From NCBI RefSeq assembly GCF_002933815.1, contig NZ_BEYR01000004.1:62001-126000 (forward strand): a stretch of DNA of 64,000 nt. The letters are read 5' to 3'. The DNA is from Sphingobacterium sp. HMA12 (GTDB lineage: Bacteria > Bacteroidota > Bacteroidia > Sphingobacteriales > Sphingobacteriaceae). This document shows, piece by piece, positions 26,296 to 34,529 of this stretch. Below the pieces are notes generated by a model. The model was not told the DNA's origin and did no database searches. It was given only the letters and a program-made list of their open reading frames with translations. The translations under genes were made by a program, and so were the position numbers. Within the stretch, counting starts at the first letter, position 1. Each line of letters starts with the position of its first letter.

Positions 26296-26443
26296 CGTTA
26301 ATGTGTTTTTTATTAAAAATCGATAGGTTAAATCCAAACTTTATGCCATTACCCCAGGTGCAAAATAAGATCCGTATCAATTGAAACAAAAGAAGTATAA
26401 ATACAGATCACCCGTACAAATACAGTACTGCATACCAAATTAT

Positions 26444-27418
26444 TTATCGCGATACATTTGTATCAGGTCCAAGTGGAGCCGGTGGAACCGTGGCCACATT
26501 GCGTTCAATCTCCTGTGTTTCCACATGTACGGCAAATTCAGCCGGCTTGATGGGTATACCTTTTACCGTTGCATATTCGCGTGTGAAAATGGCACCGAAA
26601 TAAAGGATCGTAGCCGTGTAATATACCCAAAGCAGGATAAGGACGAAAGAACCTGCTGCGCCATACGTATCCTGGGTAGAGGAAGTCTGCAGATATATTC
26701 CGATCAGGTATCTCCCCAATATAAATAAAGCTGTCGTAAACAAAGCGCCGGCCCGCACCGTCTTCCATTGGATCTTAACATCTGGGAGCGTTTTGAAGAT
26801 CACCGCAAATAACACAAAGACTACTGCACAGGAAACCGCGAAATTTAGGAGATTCATCAAGACAACTGTTATATCAGGAAAATAATGCAGTAGCCGCTGT
26901 GTCAATGCCAGAATCAGTCCATTGATAATTAAAGTGACCACCAGCAGAAAGCCCAAGCCAATGACAAGCGATGAGGACAGTAATCGGTCCTGTATGATTT
27001 TCAGCCAGCCCTTTTTGGGTTTGGGCAGCACATGCCATATTTTATTGATCGAGTTTTGCATATCCCCAAATACGGTCGTTGCGCCAATGATCAAGGTGAC
27101 CAAACTGATGATCAAAGCCGTATTTGATTTGCCAGACAGTTGCAAATTCTGAATCACCTCCTGGATTTGCTTGGCAGCACTGTTTCCGACCAATCCATTC
27201 AACTCCGTGAACACTTTCCCCTCAATGGCTTCTGTGCCATAGAATATCCCAGCCAAGGCAATGATCAACACAAGGATCGGCCCAATTGAAAATACCGTGT
27301 AATAGGACAGAGAAGCACTGTATTTCATGGAATCCTCATTCATAAATCCGGATACGGTATTTTTAAAGATGGTCCAATATGTTTTTACCTGATTCGAGCT
27401 TTTCCTTTTTACTTCCAT
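26444..27418 (-). CDS. YihY/virulence factor BrkB-family membrane protein
   Basis: A 324-residue integral membrane protein with about six helices. Family marks are SASLSYYTVFSIGPILVLIIALAG near the N-terminus, then GATTVFGDMQNSINKIWHV, and near the C-terminus DTYGAAGSFVLILLWVYYTATILYFGAIFTREYA. The frame opens to 27703, but that would overlap the divergent OmpA-type gene and add a Ser/Ala-rich non-membrane leader. The ATG at 27418 (MEVKRKSS) fits the family length. Members are often misnamed ribonuclease BN; their role is unknown, perhaps transport. Confidence 0.88.
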   Translation of the reverse strand: MEVKRKSSNQVKTYWTIFKNTVSGFMNEDSMKYSASLSYYTVFSIGPILVLIIALAGIFYGTEAIEGKVFTELNGLVGNSAAKQIQEVIQNLQLSGKSNTALIISLVTLIIGATTVFGDMQNSINKIWHVLPKPKKGWLKIIQDRLLSSSLVIGLGFLLVVTLIINGLILALTQRLLHYFPDITVVLMNLLNFAVSCAVVFVLFAVIFKTLPDVKIQWKTVRAGALFTTALFILGRYLIGIYLQTSSTQDTYGAAGSFVLILLWVYYTATILYFGAIFTREYATVKGIPIKPAEFAVHVETQEIERNVATVPPAPLGPDTNVSR

Positions 27419-27545
27419 CGCGCGTGTGGTTTTATACAGGTGAACCTCCGACAACGACAGAATGTTTTGTTTATAACAAATCAACGTGCTACTTTTCCCT
27501 TTAGGCACAAAATTTGTCGCTGCAAAAAAAGAAAAATAACAGATC

Positions 27546-28544
27546 ATGAAAAGAACAGCACTATTATTTGCACTCGCGGCAGTTGTGGTTTCCTGTAACC
27601 AAAAACCAAAAGAAACCACAACAGCTCCCGCTCCACAAGATACATCGGCGACTGAAGAGCCCGTTAAAATTGATACATCGGCAACACTCGACCTTGCGAG
27701 CATCCCCTATTCGGATGCAGATATCGGTGTATTCCCGTTTTTTACGCCACCAAAAGGTTATAAAGAGATGAACCAGGCGATCAAAAAGGACTTTGATGTT
27801 TGCTATTTCGCAATTAATGGTGTCATGAAGCCCTATGAAGGACGGCTGTATAAAGCAAATATTACCAATGAGCCGGGTACGCAGTTTTCACAGCGCTATT
27901 TTGAAAAGAGTATGGAAGATTATTTAGCATCAATAGGTGCTGTTAAAGTCTTCGATGGCACCATCACGCCCGAAGAATACGAACGGTACCATAAACAAGA
28001 CCCCTATAAAGGTGATGAGGGCGATATCGGCTATGCGGATGAACAGATCCGGGTATACGTCATCCGGAGTAAAAATCAGGGCAATATCTTTATTCAATAT
28101 ACGGCAAATAATGCGGGTGCCAAGCTCAATATACTGCAGGAAAACAACTTTAAACAAACTATCCAAAAAATCACGGCAGACGATATCAGCAAGGATCTAT
28201 CAGAGACTGGAAAATCAATTGTTTACATCACATTCGATACTGATAAATCCAGCATAACCACAGCGGGCACCGATCTGGTTATTCAGATTGCCGAAGCGCT
28301 AAAAAATGACCCCACACTTAAAATCGCTATTGAAGGGCACACGGACAACACAGGTGATGCGGCACATAATAAAAAACTATCTGATGATAGGGCGCACGCA
28401 GTGATGACAGCATTAGTAGGACAAAAAATAGACAAGTCACGCTTATCAGCCAAAGGTTACGGTGCCGAAAGACCACTTGTCGCCAATGATTCTGAAGAAA
28501 ACAAAGCTAAAAACCGCCGCGTCGAGTTGGTTAAGATCAAATAA
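27546..28544 (+). CDS. OmpA-family lipoprotein
   Basis: A 332-residue lipoprotein with lipobox VVSC (Cys about residue 17), a Thr/Pro/Ala linker, a central domain of about 150 residues (SIPYSDADIGVFPFFTPPKGYK, seen in Bacteroidota OmpA proteins) and a C-terminal OmpA domain that binds peptidoglycan. Hallmarks are ITFDTDKSSITTAG, IEGHTDNTGDAAHNKKLSDDRA, LSAKGYGAERP and NRRVEL. It should tether the outer membrane to the cell wall. It is divergent from the YihY gene. Confidence 0.88.
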   Translation: MKRTALLFALAAVVVSCNQKPKETTTAPAPQDTSATEEPVKIDTSATLDLASIPYSDADIGVFPFFTPPKGYKEMNQAIKKDFDVCYFAINGVMKPYEGRLYKANITNEPGTQFSQRYFEKSMEDYLASIGAVKVFDGTITPEEYERYHKQDPYKGDEGDIGYADEQIRVYVIRSKNQGNIFIQYTANNAGAKLNILQENNFKQTIQKITADDISKDLSETGKSIVYITFDTDKSSITTAGTDLVIQIAEALKNDPTLKIAIEGHTDNTGDAAHNKKLSDDRAHAVMTALVGQKIDKSRLSAKGYGAERPLVANDSEENKAKNRRVELVKIK

Positions 28545-28558
28545 ACAATTCCTGCTGA

Positions 28559-28598
28559 ACCATACGATACTTCCCAAGATATGAAAGCATCGTATGGT
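28559..28598 (+). terminator. Weak hairpin after the OmpA-type gene
   Basis: ACCATACGAT and ATCGTATGGT form a 10-bp stem around a 20-base loop, 14 bp after the stop codon. No T run follows, so termination is doubtful. Confidence 0.35.
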
Positions 28599-28695
28599 TA
28601 TATTGTATCAACTATATATGCAGCATTTTTTGTAACCAATCGTTTAAATAACTCACAACTGTTTAACAAATTAAAGGTATGCTAAGTAATTTTTT

Positions 28696-28703
28696 TATAT
28701 TTG
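28696..28703 (+). promoter_or_regulatory. -7 element of the TetR gene
   Basis: TATATTTG, an exact TAnnTTTG, places the transcript start near 28710 and therefore supports the TetR start codon at 28740 over an earlier one at 28701. Confidence 0.6.
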
Positions 28704-28739
28704 ATATTAATCTTAAATCTTTCGATTTCAAGCAGTATT

Positions 28740-29405
28740 ATGACCACTAAACAACAGTCGAGAAAAAAATATCAAGGAGAAAAAAATAATAAGGAACGAA
28801 CCATGGGGAAGTTAATTGCTTCCGTTGGTAAAGTACTTGAAGAGAAAGGTTATCCCGGTCTCACCATTGCCAATATTTCAAAAGCGGCAGGTGTTGACCG
28901 CAAGCTCATTGGCTTATACTTCGGCACATTGGACAAGCTGGTTGAAACTTACATCAGGGGCAAAGACTATTGGCTTACTACGACGATGAATGCTGTGGGA
29001 TATTTTGGAGATGCGCCCGAGGTAGGGTCAAGAGGTTTTTTGGAATCTTTATTATTAAATCAGTTTGACGATTTTCTTACCAATACAGAGATGCAAAAGA
29101 TTTTGGCCTGGCAGATCTGCGAGGAATCTGCACTCATGTCGGAGATTTCGCAGGAACGGGAAAAGATGAGTGCCCTATTCTTTGCTTTTGCAGATAAAGA
29201 ACTTCAAGGCAAGGACCTCGACCTCAGGGCTGTTGTCACTATTCTGGTTGCAGGAATCTATTATATTGTTCTTCATGCTGCACATACAAAAAGTACCGTC
29301 TGTGAAATAGACATCTCCACCCCAGAGGGATTGAACAGGATCAAAGCTTCGATCAAAAACATTTTAGGGTGGGCCTATAACTCGGTCGAAGAGCCGGCCG
29401 GATAG
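28740..29405 (+). CDS. TetR-family transcriptional regulator
   Basis: A 221-residue regulator. Its N-terminal helix-turn-helix reads LIASVGKVLEEKGYPGLTIANISKAAGVDRKLIGLYFGTLDKLVETYI at about residues 22-70 (outline), with the AGVDRKLIGLYFG recognition helix. The C-terminal part is an all-helical ligand domain (LNQFDDFLTNTEMQKILAWQICEES). I place the start at the ATG at 28740 because a promoter element lies inside the longer frame. It is convergent with the alpha-oxoamine synthase gene, so that is not an obvious divergent target. Confidence 0.85.
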   Translation: MTTKQQSRKKYQGEKNNKERTMGKLIASVGKVLEEKGYPGLTIANISKAAGVDRKLIGLYFGTLDKLVETYIRGKDYWLTTTMNAVGYFGDAPEVGSRGFLESLLLNQFDDFLTNTEMQKILAWQICEESALMSEISQEREKMSALFFAFADKELQGKDLDLRAVVTILVAGIYYIVLHAAHTKSTVCEIDISTPEGLNRIKASIKNILGWAYNSVEEPAG

Positions 29406-29453
29406 CTATATCCCCCCTTATTTTCCGTTTAGCAGAACATGGTTCGGTATGCG

Positions 29454-30767
29454 CTATTCTTTTTCAGGGCTATGTGCGCTAATGAATTCGCCGGCTGACC
29501 GCTCCTCCAAACGGGCGACGACCTTGAATGCGTGATAGATCTGATCGACTGTATATTGATGCTCATCTAAAGTTTCAAAGAATACTTCATTCAGCGCCTT
29601 TACCATCCTTTCGATCTGATCATAGGACTGCAGTGTTGTCATTGTAAATCTTATACCGGAATGGTTTTTGGATACAGCGGGAAATACCCCGATGTTCAAC
29701 AAAAATCCGCGCTTGATCATTTTTTCCATGATAATGTATGCAAGCTCGGCCCTCGATGTACCTATAAAGAATATCCCCGAATCAAAATTCGAAATTAAAG
29801 GCAATTCAGTAGCTCTAAATAAAGAGCTTGCATATTTTATACGATTTGCAAGTTCAGTTTGCAGCGTATAGATCTCATCTGTTAAATGGATCTTTGCAGA
29901 GGCAACCGCAGCACCCAAGGTCGCTGGCTGCAAAGGACCGGAGGAATTGAATGGAGCTCCGCAGGCACGCACCTTTCTGGCGATTTCCTTATTCGGGAAA
30001 ATCAAAATACCGCCGCCTGTGGCAAAAGCTTTGGCCATCGATGAGGCGACAATCATCCGCTCGTGTATGGTATGGTTACTAAGAATATATCCTTTCCCAT
30101 TTTTGCCCATTATACTCATACTGTGCGCATCGTCGATATAGGTATGGAATGCGGGAAAGGAATCCAACAAATTAAAGATTTCATCAGCAGGGCAGCGATC
30201 ACCAAACATGGAATACACCCCATCCGCAAAATACCAAACTCTTTGATACGTTTTTTGGAGTGTTTCGATGCGTTCCTTCAGTACATCTAAGCGGTTATGC
30301 CGAAGGACTTCAAAGTGAATTGGCCAATTTGCCCTAAATACATTTATACCGCTTAAAACCGAATTATGGAGTTGCTGATCGACAATGACAGCATCTCCAG
30401 CATCCAGAATCACTGGTATGGCAGACAAATGTGCGAGTGTTGTCGTAGGAGCAACAATGGTAGGAGCTTCAAAAATTTCGCTCATTAAATCTTCCAGTTC
30501 GCTATATAAATCAATGGAAACGTATGCTCTGGATTCGGAAAATTGCACACCATATTTTTCTACGGCTGCTATTGCGGCACGTTTTAAACGTTCATCATGC
30601 TCGAGTCCAAGATAGCTACAAGAGGTAAAGTTCACTAACTCGGAGCCATTGATGCGGATAAGGTTGTCGGTTGTCAGATTACCTTCCTGAGTTAAATGAA
30701 GTATACCTCTTTTAACGCCTTCAGAAATGCTCTGATCAATAGCGCTCATAAAATTATGATGGTTCAT
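29454..30767 (-). CDS. PLP-dependent alpha-oxoamine synthase family enzyme
   Basis: A 437-residue aminotransferase fold type I enzyme of the KBL/BioF/serine palmitoyltransferase/CqsA group, which condense an amino acid with an acyl-CoA. Visible marks are SCSYLGLEHDERLKRAA near residue 50, the catalytic and cofactor residues in YIDDAHSMS (Asp-x-x-His near 220) and the PLP lysine in SSMAKAFATGGG (near 255). It has an extra C-terminal helical tail (about 40 residues, VDQIYHAFKVVARLEERSAGEF). The substrate pair cannot be told from sequence; sphingolipid, biotin or signal synthesis are possible. Confidence 0.82.
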   Translation of the reverse strand: MNHHNFMSAIDQSISEGVKRGILHLTQEGNLTTDNLIRINGSELVNFTSCSYLGLEHDERLKRAAIAAVEKYGVQFSESRAYVSIDLYSELEDLMSEIFEAPTIVAPTTTLAHLSAIPVILDAGDAVIVDQQLHNSVLSGINVFRANWPIHFEVLRHNRLDVLKERIETLQKTYQRVWYFADGVYSMFGDRCPADEIFNLLDSFPAFHTYIDDAHSMSIMGKNGKGYILSNHTIHERMIVASSMAKAFATGGGILIFPNKEIARKVRACGAPFNSSGPLQPATLGAAVASAKIHLTDEIYTLQTELANRIKYASSLFRATELPLISNFDSGIFFIGTSRAELAYIIMEKMIKRGFLLNIGVFPAVSKNHSGIRFTMTTLQSYDQIERMVKALNEVFFETLDEHQYTVDQIYHAFKVVARLEERSAGEFISAHSPEKE

Positions 30768-30935
30768 GCTTTTTTGGATTTTATATTTAAGTTATTTATT
30801 AAAGTTATCGAATTTGGCCTAAAAAGCAGTGTAATTTTTCGTTATCTGATAAAGATATTACGTGAACATCAACATGCTATCGCCCACAATATAGAATTAC
30901 TGCAACATCAAAACATTAGCTCTCCAGACTTACCT

Positions 30936-30972
30936 CAAAAAAAAACGGATAACATTACTGCTATCCGTTTTT
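30936..30972 (-). terminator. Terminator of the first csbD-like gene
   Basis: AAAAACGGATA (30941-30951) and TATCCGTTTTT (30962-30972) form an 11-bp stem; on the minus strand T bases follow. A matching hairpin follows the second copy at 51684-51717. Confidence 0.8.
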
Positions 30973-31262
30973 CCTTATCACAAAAAAACACTTCTTTCTA
31001 CAATCCGTTCAACCAACTATTCACCTCATCCTGTGTTTTTCCGGTCTTCTTCTGAAGTTTACCGACCAATTCATCCTCTTTGCCTTCTGCATACAGTAAA
31101 TCATCATCCGTAAGATCGGCATACTGTTGTTTTACTTTGCCTTTAATCTCATTCCAACGGCCTTTCCAAGTTAATTCGCTCATACTATTTTCCTTTCGTT
31201 GTTTATGAATAGAACAGCCTGCAGCCGCAATCGTTTAAAAGAAATTGTTATAAAATGTTAAA
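30938..31262. repeat. Duplicated csbD block, copy 1
   Basis: About 325 bp (terminator, gene, leader and upstream AT-rich DNA) nearly repeats at 51681-52013 in the same orientation. Within the gene only six base changes are seen, all silent. Confidence 0.85.
30998..31183 (-). CDS. CsbD-like stress protein, copy 1
   Basis: A 61-residue CsbD-family protein (TWKGRWNEIKGKVKQQYADLTDDDL, then GKLQKKTGKTQDEV). CsbD proteins are small, acidic, abundant helical bundle proteins made under general stress; their molecular role is not settled. The protein is identical, residue for residue, to the one at 51744-51929, and the surrounding DNA (5' leader and terminator) is also duplicated. Confidence 0.9.
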   Translation of the reverse strand: MSELTWKGRWNEIKGKVKQQYADLTDDDLLYAEGKEDELVGKLQKKTGKTQDEVNSWLNGL

Positions 31263-31263
31263 A

Positions 31264-32238
31264 TTATTTTAATTTTTCGATCTCTTCGATAGAGAGTCCA
31301 GAAATTTCGCTAATATCCTCTTTACTATAGCCTTTATTTAGCATCTTGCGAGCGGATTCGATAGCTTGCTTGTGTTCACCTTCTGCACGACCTTCTTTAA
31401 GTCCCTCTTTAAGACCTTTTTTAAGACCTTTTTCAAGACCTTTTTCAAGACCTTTAGCATGTCCCAAGGCTTCTCCGGATCGTAATGCTGAATTAAATAC
31501 ACTCTCGGCATCACGTTTGTGTTTTAGACTCGATTCGTATGACATCATATCCTCCTTCGTTAATTTACCTATCTCCCCTACTTCAAAGATAAGACCAAAT
31601 ATCCGCTTATCCAAAAACGAAGGCAATTTATCCATGGTACTCAAGTGTTTAAGTAAATATAGCCATTGATCCATAATTGTCACTAACTCTTCGGGCCTCT
31701 TATCAAACAAAGGTAGCGAGACCAACTTATATCCCAACTTGTCATAGAAGATCTCATTGGTTGATTTATCACATAAGGCCACATCATGATAGTATGGTCT
31801 ATTGGTAATCTGGTGTAATGGCGCATTACCATTCTCCATCATATTAAATTCCAAGATACCAATAAAATAAACCTCAGGTAGACAATAATTATTCCCTTTA
31901 CTGCCACGGGGCAGTTGCTTATTGATTAAACGTGATGTGTAGTATACCGCGCGATCTTTAAAAAACTCTTGAAACAACTGCTGCATCTCAATAATAAATA
32001 TTTCGCCTTTACTACCGATACAGTGCAAGTCAAAGACTACCCTTCGCATATTTTCATAATCACCGTCATGTTCAACAGGTTTGTATCGTAGGTCAGCAAT
32101 AACTTTCTCGCCTTCGAAAAGACTATTCAAAAATTCAATTAGTAGAATCTTGTTTTCCTCGCGCCCAAAGTAAAGCTTCCAGCCGAAATCAGTACTAGGG
32201 TCTACATATTTGCCAATATGCCGTTTTAATTTACCCAT
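31264..32238 (-). CDS. Rpn-family recombination-promoting nuclease/putative transposase
   Basis: A 324-residue protein of the Rpn (PD-(D/E)XK) group. Seen are the opening DPSTDFGWKLYFGREENK, the core RRVVFDLHCIGSKGEIFIIEMQ (catalytic Asp-x(n)-Glu-x-x type) and DRAVYYTSRLI, typical of the family. The C-terminal part has a degenerate glycine-lysine-glutamate repeat (positions about 270-300), then a closing SIEEIEKLK. The TATATTTG promoter on the minus strand (32270-32263) lies over the ATG at 32265, so the start must be the later ATG at 32238. An apparently intact gene; a broken relative lies at 47644-48313. Confidence 0.85.
   Translation of the reverse strand: MGKLKRHIGKYVDPSTDFGWKLYFGREENKILLIEFLNSLFEGEKVIADLRYKPVEHDGDYENMRRVVFDLHCIGSKGEIFIIEMQQLFQEFFKDRAVYYTSRLINKQLPRGSKGNNYCLPEVYFIGILEFNMMENGNAPLHQITNRPYYHDVALCDKSTNEIFYDKLGYKLVSLPLFDKRPEELVTIMDQWLYLLKHLSTMDKLPSFLDKRIFGLIFEVGEIGKLTKEDMMSYESSLKHKRDAESVFNSALRSGEALGHAKGLEKGLEKGLKKGLKEGLKEGRAEGEHKQAIESARKMLNKGYSKEDISEISGLSIEEIEKLK
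31397..31456 (-). repeat. 12-bp tandem repeat array inside the Rpn gene
   Basis: Five near-copies of a 12-bp unit (AAGACCTTTTTC on the plus strand) encode the repeat GLEKGLEKGLKKGLKEG. The unit is a multiple of three, so slippage would change protein length without breaking the frame. Confidence 0.8.
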
Positions 32239-32262
32239 AATTATTAAATATTGGTTATCAAG

Positions 32263-32270
32263 CAAATATA
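32263..32270 (-). promoter_or_regulatory. -7 promoter element of the Rpn gene
   Basis: TATATTTG on the minus strand (CAAATATA on the plus), an exact match, about 25 bp before the chosen ATG. Confidence 0.7.
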
Positions 32271-32348
32271 AATAAAATATTATAAAAATACTAATAATAT
32301 TAGCATTTAATTTAAAAGTTATCCCTTCGATCAGGTATACATTAAGCG

Positions 32349-32376
32349 AAGGGCTTCTACAGTAACAGAAGCCCTT
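32349..32376 (-). terminator. Hairpin ending the phage-like cassette
   Basis: A perfect 10-bp stem (AAGGGCTTCT and AGAAGCCCTT, loop of 8) lies 5 bp after the stop codon of the 55-residue gene. The T run on the minus strand is weak. Confidence 0.65.
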
Positions 32377-32380
32377 GGTT

Positions 32381-32548
32381 TCACTTTCGTTTAAATACCC
32401 GGTTTAAAACGCGGCTCAATAAGAAACTCACAAGCGTTCCGACCAATGCCGTCAATGCTCCGTTAAGCAGGTCGCCTACTGAAAAAGACGCCCAGATACC
32501 GCAGAGTGTGCCACCGATTGCCGATAAGCGCATATCACTCAGTTTCAT
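32381..32548 (-). CDS. Small membrane protein of 55 residues (holin-like)
   Basis: An open reading frame from the ATG at 32548 to a TGA at 32381-32383 encodes 55 residues: a short N-terminus, a hydrophobic stretch about residues 10-24 (IGGTLCGIWASFSVG), a second about 30-44 (GALTALVGTLVSFLL), and a strongly basic C-terminus (RVLNRVFKRK). It overlaps the end of the upstream 90-residue gene by 14 bp, which suggests translational coupling. The layout resembles small holins or phage membrane peptides. It is too short for most gene finders and no family is claimed. Confidence 0.6.
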   Translation of the reverse strand: MKLSDMRLSAIGGTLCGIWASFSVGDLLNGALTALVGTLVSFLLSRVLNRVFKRK

Positions 32549-32807
32549 CAATCGCTCCTTTCTTCGCTGGGTTTATCCGTTGGACATCATGCTCCGAAGC
32601 CCTTTTCAGGTTATCCTTATGTTCCGGGACTGTTTCATCCTTCTCCTCTTCACGGATCACCTGATCATCTTCGTTGATGACCGACTCGATGATCCCCAGG
32701 CCCAGCGCAAGATACCGGACGATATTTAATGCCTTTCCGGGCAGCTTTATCGGTGCTGCAAGTACTAGTCCCAGTACTTTTCCTATTTTATTGATTATCT
32801 TTTTCAT
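32535..32807 (-). CDS. Small hydrophobic-start protein in phage-like cassette
   Basis: A 90-residue protein. Residues 1-40 are amphipathic to hydrophobic (KIGKVLGLVLAAPIKLPGKALNIVRYLALGLGII) and the rest is very charged and hydrophilic (DDQVIREEEKDETVPEHKDNL). It lies between the DUF5675 gene and the 55-residue gene, all on one strand, and overlaps the latter. Function unknown; a membrane-associated accessory of the cassette is a reasonable guess. Confidence 0.6.
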   Translation of the reverse strand: MKKIINKIGKVLGLVLAAPIKLPGKALNIVRYLALGLGIIESVINEDDQVIREEEKDETVPEHKDNLKRASEHDVQRINPAKKGAIDETE

Positions 32808-32822
32808 CCGTATAAATTATTA

Positions 32823-33335
32823 TTATGTGTTAGCTGCCTTCGGTGATTTACACGCCCGGCTCAAACGGGCATAGTTCCCTCCTATCAGCTTATTTTGGAT
32901 GGTCAGGATGACCTTGCTGCTTTTCACATGGTCAATCACCACTTGATATAAATTCTGGTAAGCCTCCTGTGATTGATATACTTCATAGTCTTCGCGGTTT
33001 TTGTCGCTGTGGAAATACGTCCCCACCAATAGGCAGCCGGCCGTATCCGCATGCGTATTGCCGATATGGATATAGATATTACTGAAAGCCGGCACATCCC
33101 GTATCTCGATCATCCCCTGATGCATATCGGGGAAACGCTTCTTATACGCGGTATTCATTCCACCCCAATGGTTAACCCCCAGACAATAGCTCCCTGCAGG
33201 AATACAGGTTTGTCCTTTGATTTTATGATCACGGATGCTGTCTTCAAGAACATAACATTGAAACAGACCATCTATATACAATTCGGACAGGGTACTATTT
33301 TTCCCCTGTCTGACTCTTTTTAGCAGCATATCCAT
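32823..33335 (-). CDS. DUF5675-family protein
   Basis: A 170-residue protein matching the DUF5675 pattern: LSELYIDGLFQCYVLED at the start, IPAGSYCLGVN, then PDMHQGMIEIRDVPAFSNIYIHIGNTHADTAGCLLVG. The GNT-x-x-DT-x-GC part is the family hallmark. Such genes are common in prophages and secretion cassettes, and a peptidoglycan-directed role has been suggested. Its ATG overlaps the stop of the upstream FN3 gene (TAATG), so the two are translationally coupled. Confidence 0.75.
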   Translation of the reverse strand: MDMLLKRVRQGKNSTLSELYIDGLFQCYVLEDSIRDHKIKGQTCIPAGSYCLGVNHWGGMNTAYKKRFPDMHQGMIEIRDVPAFSNIYIHIGNTHADTAGCLLVGTYFHSDKNREDYEVYQSQEAYQNLYQVVIDHVKSSKVILTIQNKLIGGNYARLSRACKSPKAANT

Positions 33336-33964
33336 TAACGCACCAGGATATTGGCCGAATCACTCCAATCACCGACTCCTTGGGTATTGATTGCGCGCGC
33401 CTGCACTTCGTAGAATTTGCCTACTTCCAATGGAGCGATAATATTGCTCCGGGACGAAGTGGTCGTAAAGCGGTCGCCCCATTCCGAAGGATTATCCGTT
33501 CGTATGCGATAGCGGTATTCATAGATCGTCGCTATCCTTTGGGGGGCAAAGTCCAGCTTCACCTGCCCCGACTGCCGTCCATCCGAGAGCCGCACATTAT
33601 CCACTTTGAGCGGTACCTGATTGGCAAAGGAGGTGCTGTTGGTCGGGAATCCCGAACTCAGCAAGGTGGAGAGATGACCTTGGGCCACCGAATTGACGTA
33701 ATAGCCCAGCTGCTGCATCACCACAATAAGCGGGCTGCGGCTCTCATCCTTAAGCGCGGTATCTTCGGGCGAACCACGTTTACGGGCAATGGCCAGCTTG
33801 GCCGTAAAATCATCCAATAAGACCTGTATATCGGTCAATTCGGGCGTCGGTGTCGGATACTTGGCATTGCCCGTCATCGCACCTATAATCGTATTGCAGA
33901 CGATGACCAGTTCATCATCTTTCATTTTTCCAAAGCCAATTAGGGCTTTCATTTTCGTTGCCAT
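33335..33964 (-). CDS. Fibronectin type III domain protein
   Basis: A protein of 209 residues from the ATG at 33964; a longer frame starts at 34003, but MATKMKALIGFG is the better start. The N-terminal ~100 residues are helical and contain TDIQVLLDDFTAKLAIARKRGSPEDTALKDESR. The C-terminal ~95 residues are an FN3 domain (QVPLKVDNVRLSDGRQSGQVKLDFAPQ, YEYRYRI, EVGKFYEVQARAINTQGVGDWSDSANILV). It begins the cassette, followed by DUF5675. The same combination occurs in Bacteroidota outside obvious prophages. Confidence 0.75.
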   Translation of the reverse strand: MATKMKALIGFGKMKDDELVIVCNTIIGAMTGNAKYPTPTPELTDIQVLLDDFTAKLAIARKRGSPEDTALKDESRSPLIVVMQQLGYYVNSVAQGHLSTLLSSGFPTNSTSFANQVPLKVDNVRLSDGRQSGQVKLDFAPQRIATIYEYRYRIRTDNPSEWGDRFTTTSSRSNIIAPLEVGKFYEVQARAINTQGVGDWSDSANILVR

Positions 33965-34003
33965 TTTTTTTCTATTATGACCTGTCATTAGTAGTATTAG
34001 CAT

Positions 34004-34529
34004 TGACAGTGTCTGTTTAATAATCTGTTTGTTAACGCTTAAATATTCCTCTCGAGATCATTTAATGACACAAACATATCATCGTAACGGACCGAAAATG
34101 AAGTTTTGACCTAGATTGAGCTTAATTAAGCCCATTTGAGCCAACCTGATCGGTAAGGCGCCAGAAAGGGGTGATTTTGCGCTGTGACTGCTCGGTTTCG
34201 CACAATAAAATATCGATTCCGTCCCCTGGAATATCCGCGCAATCCAAGGACTGACACAAAGAAACCAGTGAAAAGTTCATTTGGCCGGGTGGGGAAATGA
34301 AACAGATGGGTGACTGTTTCATATTTCCGTGTGACTGAACAGCAAATTCCCCCGACTGCACCAACCAGTCAGGGGAATTTTCCGTTCGGCCGAATAAAGA
34401 TCTGTTTCTGTCCTGGAGAAAAAACAACCAGTCAACGGTTTGTTTCATACTTTTGGTCGGGAAGATCGCAAAGACACAGCGCGAAGTCGCAGTTCCTTAG
34501 CGCCTGACCAAAGCGCTGGGGCCAGAAAA
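34004..34529. other. Gap with cluster of palindromes
   Basis: About 525 bp between two same-strand genes. It holds an 8-bp hairpin (TGAAACAG at 34298-34305 with CTGTTTCA at 34314-34321) and a 15-bp hairpin with one mismatch (34344-34358 and 34366-34380), plus scattered copies of CTGTTTC and CAGTC. A weak 108-codon frame on the minus strand runs through these hairpins and looks like chance. Confidence 0.5.
34344..34380. repeat. 15-bp imperfect inverted repeat
   Basis: AAATTCCCCCGACTG and CAGTCAGGGGAATTT pair along 15 bp with one C/A mismatch around a 7-base loop; T bases follow on the plus side and A bases on the other, so a terminator or operator is possible. Confidence 0.6.

Noticed and set aside
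27419..27703. N-terminal extension of the YihY gene to a start at 27703
   Set aside because: The extension overlaps the divergent OmpA-type gene and has no family similarity; the ATG at 27418 gives the expected length.
34122..34448. Minus-strand frame of 108 codons
   Set aside because: It runs through two strong palindromes, has no domain or signal, and no ribosome binding site or promoter; treated as non-coding.
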